Positions 1-11,400 of a DNA stretch of 64,000 nt are shown here, piece by piece. The stretch comes from Omphiscola glabra (taxonomy: Eukaryota > Mollusca > Gastropoda > Lymnaeidae), in the NCBI GenBank assembly GCA_964017045.1, contig OZ024807.1:22799097-22863096 (forward strand), in the 5' to 3' direction. Within the stretch, counting starts at the first letter, position 1, and each line of letters opens with the position of its first letter. The position numbers and the translations under genes were made by a program. Under the pieces are notes generated by a model. It ran no database searches. It had not been told where the DNA came from and saw nothing but the letters and a program-made list of their open reading frames with translations.

Positions 1-639
1 TTTAAGGAACTGCAAAGTTGACAGGTGTTGCAAGTGATTGAGAAACTACATTTTCAGTATCAAAAGTATCTACATGTTTTTCTAAAACAAAACAACTGGT
101 TAAGTGGATCAAGTGACGATATCGGTTATACAATTTACGAAATATCTTCTGATTCATCTACCATAACTGCCCAGTTTGGTTCAAGTAAATCAACCTAGGA
201 AATCTTCTTAGAGCATTTGCAAAGCAGGGTAACATTTCGAAGTGATCTCTTTGTTGTGTTCAGTCCTGGTCTCAGTGTCACACCTAGTTAAGGAGAAAAT
301 TCACTGACATTTTCGAGAAATTCAACAAAAACTCATTGTTTTGTGATTCTCTCGATTCATCGTCGCCGCAAAAGATATACATAAATAATAAAATTGAAAG
401 AATTACAAAATAAAATAACAACAAAAATAAATAAAATTTACCCAGTAATATATTTACATTTTAATTATTGTATTCTAAATTTAAAATTAATAATTATACT
501 ATTATAACTAAAACATACTTACAAGTCACTTTAAAAAGTATCTACTAACTAATAAGCCATTGTAGACAAAAATGCATACTATACTTTTTCATTTGACTAC
601 TTTAGAAAATCCTACACAAATATTATGGAAGTCAATTCA

Positions 640-776
640 GCTATTGAATAGGGGAAAATCTTGTGTATAGGGACAACTCTGTGATGAGTGTCACACCTAC
701 TTGTGTCTAGGAACAACTCTCTTGCTGCTGTAACATACTTTTTGCATCCATCCACAATTTGCTCCGTTACATAAAT
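640..776 (+). pseudogene. Exon 3 remnant of the third Ig-like gene copy
   Basis: The sequence ends in ACATAAAT followed by GTAAGTACGTGTAAATATG. This matches the exon 3 end and donor of the plus-strand gene at 53102. The 5' part (GAATAGGGGAAAATCTTG) resembles the exon 3 start at about 52995. Between the two parts sit about 57 bases of the 40-bp minisatellite unit. About 30 bases are missing compared with the intact exon, and one base is lost before the donor, which shifts the frame. I see no open frame across it, so it cannot encode the module. Confidence 0.55.
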
Positions 777-1040
777 GTAAGTACGTGTAAATATGTTTAA
801 TATAATTAAATACTATAATTTTTTTGTTTGCTAAATTAATTTTAAAATCGATATTTACTTACCGGTATATGTATTCCTAAAATTGTATAAGTCTGCAGCG
901 GCGTCACTAGGCTGGTGTTACCCAATAAGCTCATGGCGTAACTCTCAACCCATATTTTTTTTAAACACGCTAATTAAACGACCTCCTTCACAGTGTAATT
1001 CTTAACCAGTGTGGTGAAATGACTTTGATTATAGCTGATG

Positions 1041-2122
1041 TTGGAACAACTCTTTAATGAGTGTCACAACTACTTGTGTCTAGGAACAACTCTCTGATGC
1101 GTGTCACACCTACTTGTGTATAGGGACAACTCTGTGATGAGTGTCACACCTACTTGTGTCTAGGAACAACTCTCTGATGCGTGTCACACCTACTTGTGTA
1201 TAGGGACAACTCTGTGATGAGTGTCACACCTACTTGTGTCTAGGAACAACTCTCTGATGCGTGTCACACCTACTTGTGTATAGGGACAACTCTGTAATGA
1301 GTGTCACACCTACTTGTGTCTAGGAACAACTCTCTGATGCGTGTCACACCTACTTGTGTATAGGGACAACTCTGTGATGAGTGTCACACCTACTTGTGTC
1401 TAGGAACAACTCTCTGATGAGTGTCACACCTACTTGTGTATAGGGACAACTCTGTGATGAGTGTCACACCTACTTGTGTCTAGGTACAACTCTCTGATGC
1501 GTTTCACACCTACTTGTGTATAGGGACAACTCTGTGATGAGTGTCACACCTACTTGTGTCTAGGAACAACTCTCTGATGCGTGTCACACCTACTTGTGTC
1601 TAGGAACAACTCTATGATGCGTGTCACACCTACTTGTGTATAGGGACAACTCTGTGATGCGTGTCACACCTACTTGTGTCTAGGAACAGCTCTCTGATGA
1701 GTGTCACACCTACTTGTGTCTAGGAACAACTCTATGATGCGTGTCACACCTACTTGTGTCTAGGAACAACTCTCTGATGAGTGTCACACCTACTTGTGTC
1801 TAGGAACAACTCTCTGATGAGTGTCACACCTACTTGTGTCTAGGAACAGCTCTCTGATGAGTGTCACACCTACTTGTGTCTAGGGACAACTCTCTGATGA
1901 GTGTCATGCCTACTTGTTTCTAAGAACAACTCTCTGATGAGTGTCACACCGACTTGTGTCTAGGAACAATTCTCTGATGAGTGTCACACCTACTTGTGTC
2001 TAGGAACAACTCTCTGATGAGTGTCACACCTACTTGTGTCTAGGAACAACTCTTTGATGAGTGTCACACCTACTTGTGTCTAGGGACAGATCTCTGATGA
2101 TTGTCACACCTACTTGTGTCTA
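1041..2122 (+). repeat. 40-bp minisatellite, about 27 tandem copies
   Basis: The unit reads GTGTCACACCTACTTGTGTC followed by TAGGAACAACTCTCTGATGA. Between 1081 and about 1680 two variants alternate (GGAACAACTCTCTGATGC and GGGACAACTCTGTGATGA), giving an 80-bp higher-order period. Later copies are more uniform. A 1.4-unit stretch also lies at 662-718 inside the exon 3 remnant, and a related half unit (CAGTGTCACACCTAGTTA) lies near 273. It is non-coding, with stops in the frames I checked. Confidence 0.95.
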
Positions 2123-2499
2123 TGAGCATTATGTTCTATCGAAATCACTCATTAAGGGGCATACTTACTTTATTCATTTACACCTTAACTATCAAATACT
2201 TCATAACAACATTCAGTACATGAAATGAACTTATTTATTTACAGGTGTATTAATATATGGCATACTAGTGAAGGATATGCAAAATAACTTTCATATAAAT
2301 TAATTTAGGTTCTATTTTATTATAGACAATGGCTTCTCGTTTAGCGTAAATCGCATCATAACAGTCCTTTGGCTTTGATTTACAATAGTGTGCGATCAGA
2401 CCTTTCTATTTAACTTATCAATTTATTGTTCTGATTATCTGGCTTGATCAATCAGAAGTAGTTTCACTTCAAGGTGTAGGTGGTTCTTCCGATTCTTTA

Positions 2500-2945
2500 C
2501 TTCGTAGCTTTTCAGGGCTCAGCGCTTCTCATGACGTTCACGGAAGTAGATGACCGCATGGTTTTTTATGAAGCATTTTGATGATCTGGTTAGATCAGTC
2601 AATAATGAGATTCATTCAATGTGTAAGTGGATTCTCGGGAACTATCCTTTGTGACTTCTTAGGGCTAAGCGATTCTCAGGGCGTTCACATAATGGGACAA
2701 AACCGCAATGCGATGCAATGGGATCACTCAATAGTTGCAGTGAATTCTCCAATTATTTTCTTCGTGGCTTTTCTTGGCTCAGCTCTTCTCACAGCTTTCA
2801 TGTAAGTAGATGTTACGGCAGTACAATACAGAAATCCATCCATGGTGGAAGAGGACTCGTCATCCTATGTACCTCGTGGCTTTTCAGGTCTCAGTGCGTC
2901 TCAGGGTGTTCACGAAGGTGGATGATACCAGTCACAACTGTACCT
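2500..2945 (+). repeat. Degenerate tandem repeat, four units of 110-150 bp
   Basis: Four diverged copies of a block like TTCGTGGCTTTTCAGGGCTC, followed by AGCGCTTCTC and GTTCACG, start near 2501, 2648, 2761 and 2872. The short open frames here (2578-2966) are by-products of the repeat. The GC content is higher than in the flanks, and I do not recognise a family. The stretch from 2950 to 3340 has similar composition and may belong to the same insertion. Confidence 0.6.
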
Positions 2946-3339
2946 TCTGGGATACCTCTTCCCTAGTACGATGTGGTGGGTGTGTATGAGACTTCTCTTT
3001 GGGAGTTAAATCCTATCAGCACGCACCATATCGTTGCGGGCGATGAATCGGTCTTCCGGGTGGATTCCTGGACTCAGGCCGTAGGAAACAGATCCTTAAA
3101 TTCAGCTGCTAAGTAGCGTTTGACTGTAGTGAGGCAATACGGCGATGTAGTAACCAGTCTATATGTGAATGATGATAACAGAAAAGCAATGAAGCGCTGT
3201 TCTAATATGGTCGAGCTAACAGATCCCATTCCAGCGACAACAAATTCAGATCGAGGCATCAAAGGGGATAGAAGCTTTAATATCAATTGTGTATAGCCTT
3301 ATTCATCTTCACCATAGCCGGCGCAAGCATGGGTGGCTA

Positions 3340-6060
3340 GCGTCCACACGTGGCAAATGATTTTTTCATACATACTTTTTCAATGAGTTATAAATATACA
3401 AAATGGATAAAGATAATATATCTAAACAAATATGTTGGCTAACATAATGGATAACTATTCAGAGTCTACATCACCATCCACACGATGGAATTAAGTCTAG
3501 AGTTTGGAGACGCGTTTCGAGTATTGAGAACATCTAAAGTACAGAATAATTTACTAAATCCATTCTAATATATATGATCATACATTAAATATTTAACCAA
3601 CTCTATACATGGTAATACAAATATTCGAATAAAGAAACGAAATGGAAGTGTTAATACAACTCACTAGGTGTTTAGAAAAGCTCTCTTTAAGGTACTCTAA
3701 GTTGCCTGTGCTAACTTAAGAGTCGACATTGAAAATGAAGCTCCTAACTTTTGCAACGGCCTTTATAGTGAGTCTATCTTATTTGCTTATTGGATAATCA
3801 CTACCATGTGATATCTGAATCTAGTGAACTTAAGATTCCGATGCATGATAGTATTTCATTAATCGCTCACAAGAGGCAAGACCTCCCCCCCGGGTGGGGG
3901 GAGGGGGGGCTTGTTAAGTGGAATAAATAGTCATGAACTCAAAAAAATGTGGAGGGGAGATTTTAACTAGGTCGTTGTGAGTACATGTCACCTTTAAGGT
4001 CAGCCTCATTCCGTCACAACTGGGTCATTCATAATAGCATTAGAACGGGTTTGTATATTAAGAAAACTTAAAATTGTAGTAGCAAGGCACCACTTCAAAA
4101 ATACTGAAATGTTTATCTTACTACTTAAAACGTTACTGTCCTTATCTTCAAAAGGTTTAAACCTTCAAAAACGTTTGCTTTTTCCATCGTCCCCATTGAA
4201 AATTTAAATAGTAAAATAAAAAGCAAAGAAAAACAGGGTGAATCCATATTTGATCATGCATAGCTTTATACTAGCTATTATATCGTGCTGTTTTGGGGGT
4301 TGTATTCGAACAAATCAAACCTCACAAATTGATAAGTAAATTGAAGGCTCTACTCAAAGAAATTTCGCTAACGTAATTATTACAATTTATATGTTCTCTT
4401 TTTAAAGGTAACATTTATATTAACACTTCTAAACATTGAATTCTTTGCCCATCACGTTTCAGTTAATAGTCCATCAACCTGATGCCTACCATTGCAAGCT
4501 TGCAGAAAAGGTGAACAGACATTTTTTTTTAGCAATCTTATTGTTGAATTAAGATGAAACCAAGCGCTGGGTTAATTTTCTGGTTCATATAGTTGTCCAT
4601 TTTCGTTATGCAAGTACCTAATAAGTGATTGTTTTTCCTCTTGAGACTTTTATACAGAGCCTAGGAATTATTCGTAACAATACATTGGGATTTTCCAATG
4701 ATGTCAGTTGCAAAATTTATACATAAACTATTGTTTATTCATTACACTTTTAATAAATGTAGAATCATTAAATATGTTAATTTAAAAAGTTAAATCTACT
4801 TTGGACTGAAATTATTCCGTGTGGAAAAAGCTAAATTACAAAATTGCAATTTTAATCCCCACGAATAAAATAAAAATAAAATAAAACGTACAGTCAGTGC
4901 TCCGCATTGTTAAATCATGAACTTAAACTAACATGGCTGTCTACTCTCGGTATACGTAATACATATTTTACCATGAAGCAAATAATATATTGTTTAACAC
5001 TTGAAACAAGTTTAGAATATTTATTAATTGCTATTTAATAAATAAAATACAAAAGAAAAATCAATTTTCACCAAATCTTAACCTACTTTTAAGATAATTT
5101 ATTTAGGTTATTATACTAATTAAATCCACATTGACAACACGTTAAATGAACTAGTGATACATAATATGTATCAAAGAGATAAGTTATATCTAAAAGAAAA
5201 ATTGGTTCTATATTTTAAGCACTTACAACATAAATTGCCTAAAAATAAAATATAGCAATATTATCGAAACAACCTTTCAAATCTTTAAATGTTTCATCTA
5301 CATTGTTTTGTATACAGTATGCTCTTTCTTCGAGTTTAAACTTCGACTAAACCTAACTTATTAATATAGCTTGGAAAAAAATATTTGAACAATTATCGTC
5401 TCGTTCTAAAAGGCCCTTTTCTAGCAAATATGATTATGTTGAATAAATTTCTTAGTCTTTATTTCTGTAAAGGGAACATCGATATTGCTGTGAAACTCTT
5501 GTTTTAAAAGATTCAGCTTAAGTTTTTACGAATTATGTGATAAAAAAAAAGTTAATGTTCAAATACAAGTTTAATTTTTATAGACTTCTTTATCTGTTTT
5601 TAGGACATCAGAAACCTCAACAACTCAAATAAGCGGTACACTTTTATCAAAGTGATTCGCATGAATCATTTTCAGGTTAATTGCGCAAAAGGCAAAGATG
5701 TAACATACAATACGAGACAACAACAACAACAAAACAAATCAACAGAAAAATAATATTTCCTGTCCGATTGTTTGAAAAAAAAACTATTTTATTAAATGTT
5801 CATTTCTTTTCATAATCTTGATAAACGCACATAAAAAAAAGATTTGGCAAAACGTCATGAGTTCATAGATGTAATAGATGACGAATCTTAACATTTAAAT
5901 TTAAAAAAAGAAAATTATTTTCAATTCAGAGGATATCAAATATCTAATCTTACATTGTTATCTTAAATCATTGTAATGAATCAACGAGTCGTAAGCACAT
6001 TAAGATTTTAAATATATAGCGTTATTTGATAGACAAATAAGAAAATATGGCATGGTTTTA
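3340..6060. other. Non-coding AT-rich stretch, no gene seen
   Basis: I see no exon with good splice sites. Part of it (about 4060-4720) matches intron 3 of the plus-strand gene. A short C/G run lies at about 3886-3910. The rest is AT-rich with poly-A and poly-T tracts. Confidence 0.6.
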
Positions 6061-6064
6061 AAAT

Positions 6065-6935
6065 TTAAAAAAAACATGCGTAATATATGGATAAATAATG
6101 GACATATAATTTAAATAATTTCACTGTAATAAGTATTTCTGTTTCCAATACACATACTAAGAAATTCGGTGAACGATCCGTATCTTTAAGTGCACCAAAA
6201 CAATGGAATTCTCGCCCATTACACATATGCAATGTACCGAAGATCCAATCCTCAAAACTGCCCCAATACAACACTCAAAACTGCCCCAAGACAGCTCTTT
6301 AAACTCCACTGTTCCTACTTACTCTCATCACACGCTGACAGATAAGAATGCACGAGGCTTCTAGTTGCCGTCCATGGCTAGACTGGGGTAAATAGTATTT
6401 GGGTGGGCGAGATCAATCTTTTTACAAAGCTGTTTTTAAATGAAAAAAATGTAAGTATTTCTTTTTTAATATCATGCTTCTTTTTTGTTGCTAACTTTTA
6501 TGTGAAGCGAAGTTAGATTAGCCCTAGGCTGGGGTACTGCTCTATATAAGTGAGGATAGCCCTAGGCTGGGGTACTGCGTTATGTAAGTGAGGATAGCCC
6601 TAGGCTGGGGTACTGCGTTATGTAAGTGAGGATAGCCCTAGGCTGGGGTACTGCGTTATATAAGTGAGGATAGCCCTAGGCTGGTGTATTGCTCTATATA
6701 AGTGAGGATAGCCCTAGGCTGGGGTACTGCGTTATATAAGTGAGGATAGCCCTAGGCTGGGGTACTGCTCTATATAAGTGACGATAGCCCTAGGCTGTGG
6801 TACTGCGTTATATAAGTGAGCCTAGCCCTAGGCTGGGGTACTGCGCTATATAAGTGAGGCTAGCCCTATGCTTTGGTACTGCGCTATATAAGTGAGTCCA
6901 GCCCTAGGATGGGTTACTGCGCCATATAAGAACAC
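6065..6935 (-). mobile_element. Interspersed repeat, copy A, with expanded terminus
   Basis: On the minus strand the element starts with a terminus like GCGCAGTACCCCAGCCTAGG at about 6930. It continues through CCATGGACGGCAACTAG (about 6365) and a block around GAATTCCATTGTTTTGG (about 6200). The same three landmarks occur in the same order on the plus strand at 29853-30420. The short open frame at 6065-6274 belongs to this repeat and is not a gene. I cannot name the family. Confidence 0.65.
6520..6930 (+). repeat. 38-bp minisatellite, about 11 copies
   Basis: The unit is GATAGCCCTAGGCTGGGGTA followed by CTGCGTTATATAAGTGAG. The rightmost copies are the most diverged. The unit is the reverse complement of the terminus of the interspersed repeat seen as a single copy at 29853-29890, so the array arose by tandem expansion of an element end. 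Confidence 0.9.
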
Positions 6936-7554
6936 TTGTAATAATCATTTTAAGAAATATATTAATTGTGAGTTGTTTTTCGTTTTTAAATATATACAAC
7001 AATTTTAAGTCCAATTATGACATTCGTAGAGAAACAGATCGATATCCAAGTAAGACATTTGAATTGTTTAAAACAATTCTTAACTAAAAAAATATAATTT
7101 GCATCTTAAGCAATGTTTTCTTACATTTTTTTTTTTTAAATTGATAACACTTCTCCCATAGCATACAGATTAGATTAACGGGTCTAAAACTGGAAATACA
7201 ATATTTATAAAAATATTGACATGATAAAGTAGTTCAATGAAACAAGCTGTTTCAACATAAAAAGAGTATAGCAAGACTGTAATTAATTGACAATAACAGA
7301 CATTTGCACTTTTCAGCTTACTGCATGTATACCTTTTTTTATTTTTAATATATATATATTATTTATGTATGTATTTACAATTTTATAAAATATACATTTT
7401 CTTGGGGAATATAATTTACCCCTTAGTTTTGAGCAAAGGTTAAAGTAAATAAATAGTATATTTTTTGAAATGACATTAAATACAGATAGAATCGTTCCTA
7501 AAACGGGAATTAATGCGTTCATTTATATTAAATTGCTACTTCATAACAAGAAAA

Positions 7555-7616
7555 TCATAAGATGCCTGACCTGGTGGTTCCTGGAATGTTTGGTTGAAAT
7601 TCCCTTCTCACTAAAG
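7555..7616 (-). other. Possible alternative last exon of the minus-strand gene
   Basis: A strong acceptor (TTTTATTACAG) is followed in the phase-1 frame by LVRREFQPNIPGTTRSGIL and a stop. It could replace the hydrophobic last exon at 8130-8209 and give a secreted form. Only the splice site and frame support it. No counterpart was found for comparison. Confidence 0.25.
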
Positions 7617-8036
7617 CTGTAATAAAAAAAAAACGTAAATTATAGAGTAACAAAAAAAAGAAAACTGGAAATACATATTTTTTAAATGACTTCAAGGGAC
7701 GTTCAAATTCTGTTTTGTTGTTTCTTTTCTGTGGGTGTTCGCATTTTTGAAAAATTCAAAACGGTTTCCTTGCAAACATCAATTAAAGTAAAATATTTGG
7801 TTAGAATGTGTTTGATAAAACGATTTTTAAACAAAGCTTATGTCTATGCTAGAAGAGTGCCATGCTTGCAAAATACATTTGAAATTAACTTTTTTTAAAG
7901 AGAAGCTTATCAGTGTAGTGCACTTAGTTTCCTTGAACATCAACTGAGGTAGGTTTTTTCAAAAAAAAAAATAAAATAAGCTTCAGTCCATTGCGTGAAA
8001 TAAGGTGATGAACATTAGAATACAATTATAGCATGG

Positions 8037-8042
8037 TTTAAT
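8037..8042 (-). promoter_or_regulatory. Candidate polyadenylation signal ATTAAA
   Basis: ATTAAA on the minus strand lies about 90 bases after the stop of the proposed last exon. In AT-rich DNA this word is frequent by chance, so the support is weak. Confidence 0.25.
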
Positions 8043-8129
8043 TAAATGCCACCATTTTTTTTTTCTTTTTCTTTCATTTACTTTTTGTATAAAACATGAA
8101 CATGGGGACACAAAGGAGTAACCCTTGCT

Positions 8130-8209
8130 TCAACTGTTATAGAAGATAATGACGATGATCAAAGCTAAGAGAGTAGAGCCACATTGTACATCTTTCACAA
8201 TTGATGTTC
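8130..8209 (-). CDS. Exon 13 (proposed last), minus-strand gene: hydrophobic C-terminus
   Basis: After a long T tract the acceptor TATCTGATAAG opens a phase-1 exon reading TSIVKDVQCGSTLLALIIVI, then IFYNS and a stop. The hydrophobic run (LLALIIVIIFY) is short and sits at the very end. Small residues NDG at the exon 12/13 junction and a polar spacer precede it. This is the layout of a GPI-attachment signal; a short membrane span is the alternative. The acceptor is not ideal. It completes an exact 825-codon reading frame. Confidence 0.5.
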
Positions 8210-8391
8210 CTTATCAGATATAAAAAAAAAAAATTATAATATGATTAACATTTTTTTTTCTAGGTTCGTTGAAGTAAAGGGTTAGTTTATTTTCATTGCT
8301 CACATTAACACAGTTTTAAAAATTAATAGTAGAGCAATAAATTTACAATGAAATCTCTTTTATTTAAAGAAGATTAATGATGTACAATGTT

Positions 8392-8424
<33 letters not shown>

Positions 8425-11400
8425 CATTACCATCATTCAAAGAAAATCTGTATTCTAAATCACTTTCATTGCCATTTCCAAATACTAAAGTGTAGTTGGT
8501 GAAATAGTCAGCTTGTACATTTGACACATTTAAAACAATCGTCCCATTAGGGTAATGATCCCGGTGGTACATCACATTATATCCAATTCCTTCAGTGAGT
8601 ATTTCATGACCAGAGTGTCGTAACAGCTTATAGTGGCTTGGTTCAGGATATCCAAAGACTGGTATAGAAACTTCAAACGACGCCCCGACGTTTGTAGTAA
8701 AGAAATCTGGGGTTTCATTTGTGACAAATAATTGAAATGGGCCTAATTGGAAAAATAAACAAATATATTTAAATATTGCATTTCGTTTACTTTGTTGTAT
8801 ATTATATTTTTAGCACAAACAATACATTTGCATCATTTTTACAATCCACAATTTTATACTTTTGAATTTATAGTTAGAGATATAGAAAAATAGATAGAGA
8901 CAATGAGAGAAAGACAGAGATAAATAGTGAGATAGAGTATTAATTCAAATGATATGTAAGAGAAATAACTATTGAAAAGCCATAATATTATACAATGATA
9001 TATATATAGAGAGATATTGTGTGATTTAGAAAAAGATAGACAATGATAATAAGAATGTCGTGCAAAAGAAAAGGATATGAATATTAGGAGTTGAAAAGTG
9101 TAGAAATGTGTTTTATCATATGGGGAAATAACAATGATAAAAACATTCAACCGACTAATAAAAGTTTATGAAATATTGATATTTTTTAAATGGTTCATGT
9201 GTGTTAAGATACGATTCTTTAATCGATCCAAAAGAATTAAAATGTTTTATTAATTTTTACATATTCATTTTCAGCACAAAAATGATTACGTATTTTAAAC
9301 AAAAACATCTAAATTATTTATTTAGCGTAAATATCTGCACGCAATAAACTCCATTAGTGACAATAATTGCTATATTAAAGAGAATTAAATCTGGTAACCG
9401 CCGGTTTAGAAAGCTAGTCAATTCGTAGAGACCGGGGAGCAAAATCATTTTTATTATCTTTGATCCTAATTTTAAGAGAAATAATTCGCCATTATCGAAC
9501 TTATCTTAGTTATCTTTGATAAAGTATATGGAATGCATCATCACTTTTTTTTTTTTTAAGTTTCGCGACTGCATTTTTGTTATAAATGATTTTCAACATG
9601 TTTTTTCGCAATTTCCCTTAACGTGGCTGTGGGGCGGCTTCCTGTGTGTTCCATGGGTGCATTTTTTTAAAATTGGGCTTACCGTCTTTATATTTCAAAA
9701 CATTGTGTTACTAAAATTCGCTATTGATAAAATCATTTAAAGAGAGATCAGCTGAAAATGAACAGTCTTGATATTGACAGTGATTTTTAAAGTGAATGCG
9801 TTAAACCAAATGTTAAAAAATAACATGTTTTTTAAAAAAGGAAGAAGGGGGGGGGGGTGTAAAATTAAATACATTTCATTATGTATTTTTTTTTCCAATT
9901 TGGACGACAGCAAATCAATCCAGTCATTATATAGATTGACTTGTCATATTGGTGCATGCTAGGCAATGAGTATAATGTCTAATGTATTTCACACTTTTAC
10001 TATAATACATCTATGAGACTTTTTGACTGTAACATTTATAATACTCACATTTCACAATGATTTCAATATGCAACTCCAATGTTTTATTGAAATACTTTTG
10101 ATTTACCATGCACACGTAATCACCACCGTCAAGGCATGATTCTACTTTAAAAGTAAAGTATTGTGACGAAGTAGAATATGTTTCATTTCTGCAAACACTC
10201 ATAAATTGTATATCTGGAGGTGGGTATCCAGATGTCTGGCATTCGAGTGTGACGTATCTGCCAAGTTCTACTAAAATCACATGATGACGTCGGTTGGCTG
10301 TGAAATTCAGAATCTCAGCTTCATCTAAAGTAAAGATAGACAAATTCACACAATGTATTACATATGTATACTTATTTATGTCTAAAATGAGAAGTAGATG
10401 GGTATTTTCGTATTTACACGTTTATGTGCGTAAACACTTCAGTAGTTATTTTAGGATATATATGAAGAGCTTATTTTCAAAACGCGGTATCCATCATTTT
10501 TTTTAAAAATGAAAAAAACCTAACCATTTTGTAGAGCAAACCAGGTTTGTTTAGATGGTAAATTCTATATACTTAACACATTATATTTCTATTGTATTCG
10601 TGTCTAAAAATGATTTAATTCTCTAAATGCGTTATTAATTGTTTGTAAAAAGTTGAATAATCTCAAAACCCCCAAAATGGATATACAGCATTTTGAAAAT
10701 CAGCTCTTCATATATATATATATATATATATATATGTGTATTTATGTGTGTATGTATACACGTATGCGTGTATGCATTTATGTATATATGTGCATGTATG
10801 TATTTATTTATGTATGTATGAATGTATGTGTTTATTTATGTATGTTTGTATGTGTGTATGTATGCATGTTTATATGTATATATTTGTTTATGTATATATG
10901 TTTGCGTGTGTGTTAGAGAGAGAGTGAGTGTGTTTTGTGCTGTGGGTGGGTAGATGGATTAATGGATATATGGATTGATCAATGTATGAATGAAAACAAG
11001 AGAACTAAGACAAATAACTGAATTTTAAAAAAAAACAATTTTCGAGACAACAGACTGGAATATCACATACACTAACTGACGACAACTTTAGCCAAAAAGA
11101 CAGAAGTACTAAAATCGATTTCAAAGTAAATAGAAAATCAGTTAATCTAAATTGCAAATCAGTTAATCAAACTCATTTTTTAGGAATTGATGCTATTTTT
11201 ATCTTTGTTGAAAGATGCTTTTTTTATGACAACACAGCATCTTCCATCCATTTTAAGAATTTTACGAAATTTAGTTATTCAATATCTAAAAGATGGAACG
11301 TCCATTTCATGACGGTACAAAGGCACAATTAAGCTACAACGACCAAGGGGATCATAATCGTACATTCTTAATAAGACGGCATAAAAAACCAGGCACAGAA

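Larger units (their letters stand above)
1..4720 (+). repeat. Segmental duplication: broken third copy of the Ig-like gene (intron 2 to intron 3)
   Basis: Several blocks match the plus-strand gene in order. About 60-370 resembles 52200-52450, about 640-1010 resembles 53000-53285, and about 4060-4720 resembles 53380-53960. The best blocks are the exon 3 donor region and a stretch in intron 3 containing the shared words CTACCATTG and AAGCTTGCA. Between 1030 and about 4000 the copy carries material absent from the partner: a 40-bp minisatellite and degenerate 110-150 bp repeats. No convincing exon 4 follows, so this is a fragment rather than a gene. The alignment was done by eye. Confidence 0.6.

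Noticed and set aside
1041..2122. CRISPR-like regular repeats
   Set aside because: The 40-bp units are directly adjacent with no unique spacers, and the context is eukaryotic, so this is a minisatellite.
10653..10927. Tyr/Val/Cys-rich open frames
   Set aside because: They are translations of TATG/TGTA repeats.
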